Positions 14,408 through 18,414 of a stretch of 18,414 nt of DNA are shown one piece after another (the first letter of the stretch is position 1; the number at the start of each line of letters is the position of its first letter). The position numbers were made by a program, and so were the translations under genes. This stretch comes from an uncultured Thermomicrobiales bacterium. Lineage in GTDB: Bacteria; Chloroflexota; Chloroflexia; Thermomicrobiales; Thermomicrobiaceae. The DNA is taken from assembly GCA_937891245.1 (NCBI GenBank), contig CALAGB010000509.1, positions 1 through 18,414 on the forward strand. The letters are read 5' to 3'. The notes under the pieces were generated by a model. That model ran no database searches and had not been told where the DNA came from. It saw nothing but the letters and a program-made list of their open reading frames with translations.

Positions 14408-15316
14408 ATGGAACCGCGCACGAACCGCTATCCAGGTGTCTTCCCGGCAATGTCGACGCCGCTTACCGAAGCGCGCGAGATCGATCATGAGGGGCTGAAG
14501 AACGTCGTCGGCTATCTCTTCGATAACGGCGTCGATGGGCTTTCGATTCTCGGCTCAACCGGCGAATGCTCGGCGCTCCGGCGTGAGCAGCGCAAGGAGG
14601 CACTGGAGGTCGCACTCGAGGCCGGCGGCGAGCGTGGCACGATCTTCACTGGCGCATCCGGTTCGGTGATGGCCGACGTCATCGCCGATCTGAAGGCAAT
14701 CGACGGTCTGGGCGCCAAAGGCGCGCTGGTCCCGCCGCCCTTCTACTATCCGATCAATGATGAGGGCGTCGTCACCTTCTACCAGCATGTGGCCGAGGCG
14801 AGCCCGGTGCCGATCATCCTCTACCATATCCCGCGTATCACGAAGGTGCCGATCACCCCGGCGGCCGTGGCGCGCCTGATCGAGCATCCGAACATCATCG
14901 GTCTCAAGGACAGCAGTGGCGATTTCAGCAACTTCACCGAGATCGCGCGGCTGGCCAATCAGACGACCGGTTTCACGCTGTACACCGGTTCCGATGCGAT
15001 GCTGGCCGCCTCGCTCTTCGTCGGCGGTCACGGCATCATCGGCGCCGGCGTCAATATCGTGCCCGATGTCGTGGTGGCGGTCTATCAGGCGGCGATGAGC
15101 GGTGACAAGGCGAAGGCGGTTACGCTGCAGCACAAGGTCGCCGCGGCCGTCAACGCCTGTCGCGTCGGCAACTTCCCGGCAGCCTACAAGGCGCAATACA
15201 CGCTCAAGGGGATCTGCCAGCCGTACATGGCCTGGCCGATTCCGACGATGAACGACGCCGAACTGCGTGAACTGCGCGCGAATCTGGTCGATGCCGGGGT
15301 GCTCTCCGCTGAATAG
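14408..15316 (+). CDS. DHDPS/N-acetylneuraminate lyase family aldolase
   Basis: 302-residue class I aldolase of the TIM-barrel DapA/NanA family. Lys167 in IIGLKDSSGD forms the Schiff base with pyruvate or another 2-oxoacid, and Tyr139 in LYHIPRIT is the catalytic Tyr. ILGSTGECSAL (about 47-57) is the carboxylate-binding loop and PPFYYP (110-115) carries the second Tyr. True DapA has YNVPSRT, with an Arg that binds aspartate semialdehyde; here the run is YHIPRIT, so that position is Ile. Lysine biosynthesis is therefore doubtful, and a sugar-acid or hydroxy-oxoacid aldolase is more likely. The start ATG 14408 has GGAGAGTGAGG just upstream; the open frame before it (to 14327) is leader. The M20 dipeptidase gene follows after 23 nt. 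Confidence 0.9.
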   Translation: MEPRTNRYPGVFPAMSTPLTEAREIDHEGLKNVVGYLFDNGVDGLSILGSTGECSALRREQRKEALEVALEAGGERGTIFTGASGSVMADVIADLKAIDGLGAKGALVPPPFYYPINDEGVVTFYQHVAEASPVPIILYHIPRITKVPITPAAVARLIEHPNIIGLKDSSGDFSNFTEIARLANQTTGFTLYTGSDAMLAASLFVGGHGIIGAGVNIVPDVVVAVYQAAMSGDKAKAVTLQHKVAAAVNACRVGNFPAAYKAQYTLKGICQPYMAWPIPTMNDAELRELRANLVDAGVLSAE

Positions 15317-15339
15317 CGTCTACGAGAAAGGTAATCGCG

Positions 15340-16710
15340 ATGTCCGAAGCCTGGGAAACGGCGCTGGCCGAGACCGAAGCGCGCGATCTCGACGCGCTCA
15401 ACGAACTCTTGCGTATTCCGAGTATTAGCGCGCTGCCGGAACACGATGCCGATGTGCGCAGCGCGGCCGACTGGATGGCGGCCAAGCTGCGTGAAGCGGG
15501 CGTGCCGGAGGTCGAACTGCTGCCGACCGGTCGCAACCCGATCGTCTTCGGTTCCTGGCACGTCGACGACGCGCAGCCGACCGCCATGATCTACGGCCAT
15601 TACGACGTGCAGCCGCCCGATCCGCTCGATCTCTGGGTGTCGCCACCCTTCGAGCCGACCGTGCGCGACGGCAAGATCTACGCCCGTGGCGCCGCCGACG
15701 ACAAGGGGAACGCCTTCGCCACGATCAATGCGATCGCCGCGCTCAACGCGGCGCAGGGCGGGCCGAAGATCAACGTGAAATTCTTTTTCGAGGGCGAGGA
15801 GGAGATCGGGAGCCCGAGCCTGCCGACCTTCGTCCACGAGCAGCGCGAACGGCTCGCCTGTGATTTCGTCATCTCGGCCGACGGCGACATGTTCGGCCCC
15901 GATACGCCGTCGCTGACACTTTCGAGCAAGGGCCTGGCCGGCTGTCAGATCAACCTCCGCACCGCCGATACCGATATGCACTCGGGCATGTACGGCGCGG
16001 CGATGCCGAACGCGGTGCAGCATCTGGTCCAGCTGGCGGCGACCTTCCATGACGCCGACAACCGCGTCGCCGTCGAGGGTTTCTACGATAAGATACCGGA
16101 ACTGACGATTCAGGAGCGCTCCGATATCGCCGAAGTGCCGTTCAACGAAGACGCGTATCGCGCCTCGGTCAACGCTCCGGCGCTCTGGGGCGAAAAGGGC
16201 TATTCGCCGCTGGAGCGCGCCTGGATGCGGCCGACGCTCGATATGAACGGCATCTGGGGCGGCTTCCAGGGCGCCGGGAATAAGACGGTGACGCCCTGCG
16301 AGGCGCACCTGAAGATCACCTGCCGCCTGGTGCCGGATCAGGATCCGTCCGAAATCCTCGATCTGATCGAGCGGCACGTGCAGCAGCACTGCCCGCCGAG
16401 CGCGACGGTCGAGGTGGTGCGTTCGCCCGGCTCATCACATCCATTCGCCGTCAGCAAGGAGAACCCGGCGCTGCAATCGGCCGCCGAGGTGCTCGGCGAT
16501 CTCTTTGATCGTGATCCGCTTTATGTCCGTACCGGCGGCACCGTGCCGGTCGCCGAGATCTTCCAGCAAGAACTCGGTTCCGACATGATCTTTTTCGCCT
16601 TCGGCATGCCGGATTCCAAGGTCCACGCACCGAACGAATCGTTGCCGGTCAGCGCCTTCAAGATGGCGCGCCGGGCTTATTGCGCCTATCTGAACGCGCT
16701 GGTGAAGTAG
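15340..16710 (+). CDS. M20 family metallo-dipeptidase
   Basis: 456-residue zinc peptidase of the M20 family (carnosinase/PepV-like branch), predicted to cleave dipeptides in the cytosol. Metal and catalytic residues are visible in order: His87 and catalytic Asp89 in YGHYDVQPPDP, the bridging Asp120 in RGAADDKGN, general base Glu154 and ligand Glu155 in FEGEEEIGSP, a further Asp in VISADGDM, and the last His in KVHAPNES. The dimerisation (lid) domain lies between about 200 and 380 (TDMHSGMYGAAMPNA onward). Length is usual for this branch. The ribosome-binding site (AGAAAGG) is moderate. It starts 23 nt after the aldolase and likely shares its transcript. The double-hairpin repeat follows its stop codon. 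Confidence 0.93.
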   Translation: MSEAWETALAETEARDLDALNELLRIPSISALPEHDADVRSAADWMAAKLREAGVPEVELLPTGRNPIVFGSWHVDDAQPTAMIYGHYDVQPPDPLDLWVSPPFEPTVRDGKIYARGAADDKGNAFATINAIAALNAAQGGPKINVKFFFEGEEEIGSPSLPTFVHEQRERLACDFVISADGDMFGPDTPSLTLSSKGLAGCQINLRTADTDMHSGMYGAAMPNAVQHLVQLAATFHDADNRVAVEGFYDKIPELTIQERSDIAEVPFNEDAYRASVNAPALWGEKGYSPLERAWMRPTLDMNGIWGGFQGAGNKTVTPCEAHLKITCRLVPDQDPSEILDLIERHVQQHCPPSATVEVVRSPGSSHPFAVSKENPALQSAAEVLGDLFDRDPLYVRTGGTVPVAEIFQQELGSDMIFFAFGMPDSKVHAPNESLPVSAFKMARRAYCAYLNALVK

Positions 16711-16717
16711 AACGAGC

Positions 16718-16894
16718 GGCTGCCCCACCCCGGCCCCTCTCCCGTCACGAACGGGAGAGGGGAGACGCACGCGCGGCGATGGTCGCGCTTCCTTTGGTTT
16801 CGTCAGATATCTACTCCACGGAGTTTGCACATGTTCGCCCAAAGACCCCCCTCTCCCGTGCCGCACGGGAGAGGGGCCGGGGGTGAGGGCAGCC
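16718..16894. repeat. Inverted pair of C/G-rich hairpin repeats
   Basis: Two strong hairpins lie head to head. The first pairs CCCCTCTCCCGT (16734-16745) with its perfect complement at 16751-16762. The second pairs CCCCTCTCCCGTG (16848-16860) with 16864-16876. The outer flanks are also mirrored: GGCTGCCCC...CCGG on the left matches CCGG...GAGGGCAGCC on the right with small indels. The element fills the 191-bp gap between the dipeptidase and antiporter genes; the 85 bp between the hairpins look non-coding. Similar CCCTCACCCC...CTCTCCC runs are, to my knowledge, dispersed in many high-GC genomes. It could terminate the upstream transcript, but neither hairpin has a U-run. Confidence 0.7.
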
Positions 16895-16901
16895 TCCCCC
16901 G

Positions 16902-18125
16902 ATGACCGGCCTCTCCGCCGAAACGGCGCTTATCGTCGCTCTGCTGGCCGTGGTGACGGTCGCGCTGTTCGTGCGGCGGATCAACCTGCCGTATACCATC
17001 GCCCTGGTGCTGATGGGGCTGGTGCTCAGCGTCGTACCGTCGTTCCCGACTTTCGACCTGACGCGCGAGGTGATCCTGCTCGTCTTCCTGCCACCGTTGC
17101 TCTTCGAGGCGAGTTTTAATCTCGATTTCGATTCGATCATGGAAAACGTGACGGCGATCCTCCTACTGGCGGTGCCGGGCGTCGTGCTCGGTGCCTTTCT
17201 GATCGCGGCAATTCTGAGCGTCAGCCTCGATCGCTCGTTCGAGTCGATGTTGGTCTTCGGTGCGCTGATCGCCGCGACCGACCCGATCTCGGTGCTGGCG
17301 ATCTTCAGCAAGCTCGGATCGCCCCGCCGGCTGGCGACAATCGTCGAGGGCGAGAGTCTGTTCAACGACGGCGTCGCCATTGTGCTCTTCAGTATCGTGC
17401 TGACGAGCGCGACCGGCGGCTCGACGAGCCTGCTGCATGGCGTATTCGAGTTCATCAAGGTGGCGATCGGCGGCGGGCTGGTGGGCGTGGTGATCGCCTG
17501 GCTGGCGACGCTGGTATTGCGCCGGGTGGACGACCATCTCATCGAGATTACGATCACGACGATCGTCGCCTTCGGCAGTTTTGTCGCCGGTGAGCAGTTG
17601 CACGTGAGCGGCGTCATCGCGGTCGTGATTGCCGGGTTGGCGCTCGGACGACTGCGCGATACCGTGATGTCGACGACCACGCGCGTGACGCTCGATGCCT
17701 TCTGGGAATACGTCGCCTTTCTCGGCAACTCGATGATCTTCCTGCTGATGGGGATGCGCATCGCCGCGCCGAAGTTGCTTGACAACCTCGGCGCGCTGGC
17801 GCTGGTCATGCTGGCGGTACTGGTCAGCCGGTCAGTGATCGTGGTCCTGGTGAACGTCGCGCTTCGACCGCTCTACCGGCAACTGCCCTGGCGCTGGACG
17901 CCGGTTATCGCCTGGGGTGGCTTGCGCGGCGCGGTGGCCCTAGCGCTGGCTCTCAGCCTGCCGGAAACGCTACCGGCCCGCGAGTGGATTCAGCTCATGA
18001 CCTTCGGCGTCGTCCTGGTGACGATCCTGGTCCAGGGCCTCACCATGCAGTCGCTCCTGCAACGGCTCGGGCTGGAACGAAAAACTCGCGCAGAGGCACA
18101 GAGCGCGCATGGATCGTTAAGTTAA
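16902..18125 (+). CDS. Na+/H+ antiporter, CPA1 (NhaP-like)
   Basis: 407-residue integral membrane protein with about 12 hydrophobic segments, predicted to exchange cytoplasmic Na+ (or K+) for external protons. Transport-site motifs are ALIAATDPISVLA with Thr126/Asp127 in the unwound helix, EGESLFNDG with the CPA1 Asn155-Asp156 pair, and WGGLRGAV with the conserved Arg342. The early segment LPYTIALVLMGL and FLPPLLFEA are also typical. There is no C-terminal regulatory (TrkA-C or cNMP) domain. Start 16902 begins just 8 nt past the double-hairpin repeat, and the only SD-like sequence (GAGGG, 16885-16889) lies inside the repeat and 12 nt away, so translation may be weak. The last 11 residues run into an inverted repeat spanning the stop codon. 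Confidence 0.92.
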   Translation: MTGLSAETALIVALLAVVTVALFVRRINLPYTIALVLMGLVLSVVPSFPTFDLTREVILLVFLPPLLFEASFNLDFDSIMENVTAILLLAVPGVVLGAFLIAAILSVSLDRSFESMLVFGALIAATDPISVLAIFSKLGSPRRLATIVEGESLFNDGVAIVLFSIVLTSATGGSTSLLHGVFEFIKVAIGGGLVGVVIAWLATLVLRRVDDHLIEITITTIVAFGSFVAGEQLHVSGVIAVVIAGLALGRLRDTVMSTTTRVTLDAFWEYVAFLGNSMIFLLMGMRIAAPKLLDNLGALALVMLAVLVSRSVIVVLVNVALRPLYRQLPWRWTPVIAWGGLRGAVALALALSLPETLPAREWIQLMTFGVVLVTILVQGLTMQSLLQRLGLERKTRAEAQSAHGSLS

Positions 18126-18147
18126 AAACGTTGCGTGCTCTGCGCCT
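18094..18147. terminator. Long hairpin across the antiporter stop codon, possible bidirectional terminator
   Basis: AGGCACAGAGCGCGCA (18094-18109) pairs with TGCGTGCTCTGCGCCT (18132-18147): 14 of 16 positions are complementary and one of the other two is a G-U wobble. The 22-nt loop contains the TAA stop and an AAAAA run. Convergent genes flank it, which suits a two-way terminator. The arm sequence also resembles dispersed GCAGAGGCGCAGAG-type repeats known to me from other bacteria. Confidence 0.45.
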
Positions 18148-18167
18148 CCCACGAGAGAATCGTTCTC

Positions 18168-18414
18168 CTACCCGGCGGCCCGGCGTGCCCGCAGCGGCAT
18201 CTCCGGCTTGCGGGCCAGTACGAAGAAGACGGAGCCGAGCGCCGAGAGGATGGCGAGGACGGTGAAGCCAAGGCGGTAGCTGCCGAGCTGATCGGCCATG
18301 ATGCCCGCGAAGACCGGGCCGCCGATGTTGCCCCACATGACGATCATATTCTAGAAACCGACGATCTTACCGAATGATGTGCGCCCGAAATAGTCGGCGC
18401 GCATCGGCTGCATT
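18168..18414 (-). pseudogene. C-terminal part of an MFS transporter, in-frame amber stop
   Basis: The minus strand enters at the right edge and reads MQPMRADYFGRTSFGKIVGF, then TAG (18351-18353), then NMIVMWGNIGGPVFAGIMAD and a last membrane helix (LGFTVLAILSALGSVFFVLA), ending ARRAAG with TAG at 18168-18170. RADYFGR.SFGKI and the GPVFAG stretch are typical of the last two or three helices of major facilitator transporters, and the reading frame is the same on both sides of the amber codon. A one-base change from TCG (Ser) to TAG would explain it, so this is a broken gene, a sequencing error or, less likely, a readthrough codon. The N-terminal part lies beyond the window. Substrate cannot be told. 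It converges on the antiporter gene with a 42-bp gap. Confidence 0.75.

Noticed and set aside
15184..16389. A 401-codon open frame antisense to the M20 dipeptidase
   Set aside because: The sense strand carries every M20 catalytic motif; the antisense product is Arg/His/Asp-rich without domains.
16811..17809. A 332-codon open frame antisense to the antiporter
   Set aside because: It is Ser/Thr/Arg-rich and lacks any family motif; the sense frame is a clear CPA1 antiporter.
1..18414. CRISPR array, tRNA/rRNA genes, transposase, phage or toxin-antitoxin genes
   Set aside because: I saw no regularly spaced direct repeats, no cloverleaf-like or rRNA sequence and no such protein families on either strand.

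Overview
The window is high-GC, gene-dense bacterial chromosome with short intergenic gaps, mostly clear Shine-Dalgarno sites and occasional GTG/TTG starts. Gene content (two DinB-family proteins, an arylsulfotransferase-like propeller, a copper amine oxidase, M20 and S9 peptidases) and overall style resemble Chloroflexota of the Thermomicrobia/Sphaerobacter type. That placement is inference from general resemblance only; no rRNA or tRNA gene is present to test it.

Layout. 1-3929, minus strand: an S9 prolyl-oligopeptidase-type peptidase cut by the left edge, a class I SAM methyltransferase, and a membrane GGDEF diguanylate cyclase. 4177-6596, plus strand: an O-acetylhomoserine sulfhydrylase (metY type) overlapping a CoA-binding protein by 4 nt, then a DinB-family protein. 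6692-7225, minus: a second DinB protein, convergent with the first. 7316-10112, plus: an arylsulfotransferase-like propeller protein, a mobile-type inverted repeat, then a RidA-family protein 15 nt upstream of a serine/threonine dehydratase-like PLP enzyme. 10376-12335, plus: a copper/topaquinone amine oxidase with an apparent one-base frameshift near its start. 12359-14251, minus: an exported SGNH esterase and an unrecognised 164-residue protein. 14408-16710, plus: a DHDPS/NAL-family aldolase and an M20 dipeptidase, probably an operon. 16902-18125, plus: a CPA1 Na+/H+ antiporter, preceded by a double-hairpin repeat. 18168-18414, minus: the C-terminal end of an MFS transporter with an in-frame amber codon.

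Working together. The best-supported functional link is RidA with the PLP dehydratase: such dehydratases release reactive enamines/imines that RidA proteins hydrolyse. The metY/CoA-binding overlap implies translational coupling in sulfur amino-acid metabolism. The aldolase and dipeptidase, together with the amine oxidase and S9 peptidase, suggest a cell that lives partly on peptides, amino acids and amines.

No gap exceeds 300 bases. The largest (10113-10375, 3930-4176, 2773-3005, 8414-8645, 16711-16901) hold hairpins, one good promoter candidate and repeats, described below. I found no CRISPR array, tRNA, rRNA, transposase, phage gene or defence system. The most notable items are two reading-frame disruptions about 8 kb apart, three intergenic repeat structures, and several enzymes with non-canonical active-site or tail features. 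I do not see a convincing undescribed multi-gene system.
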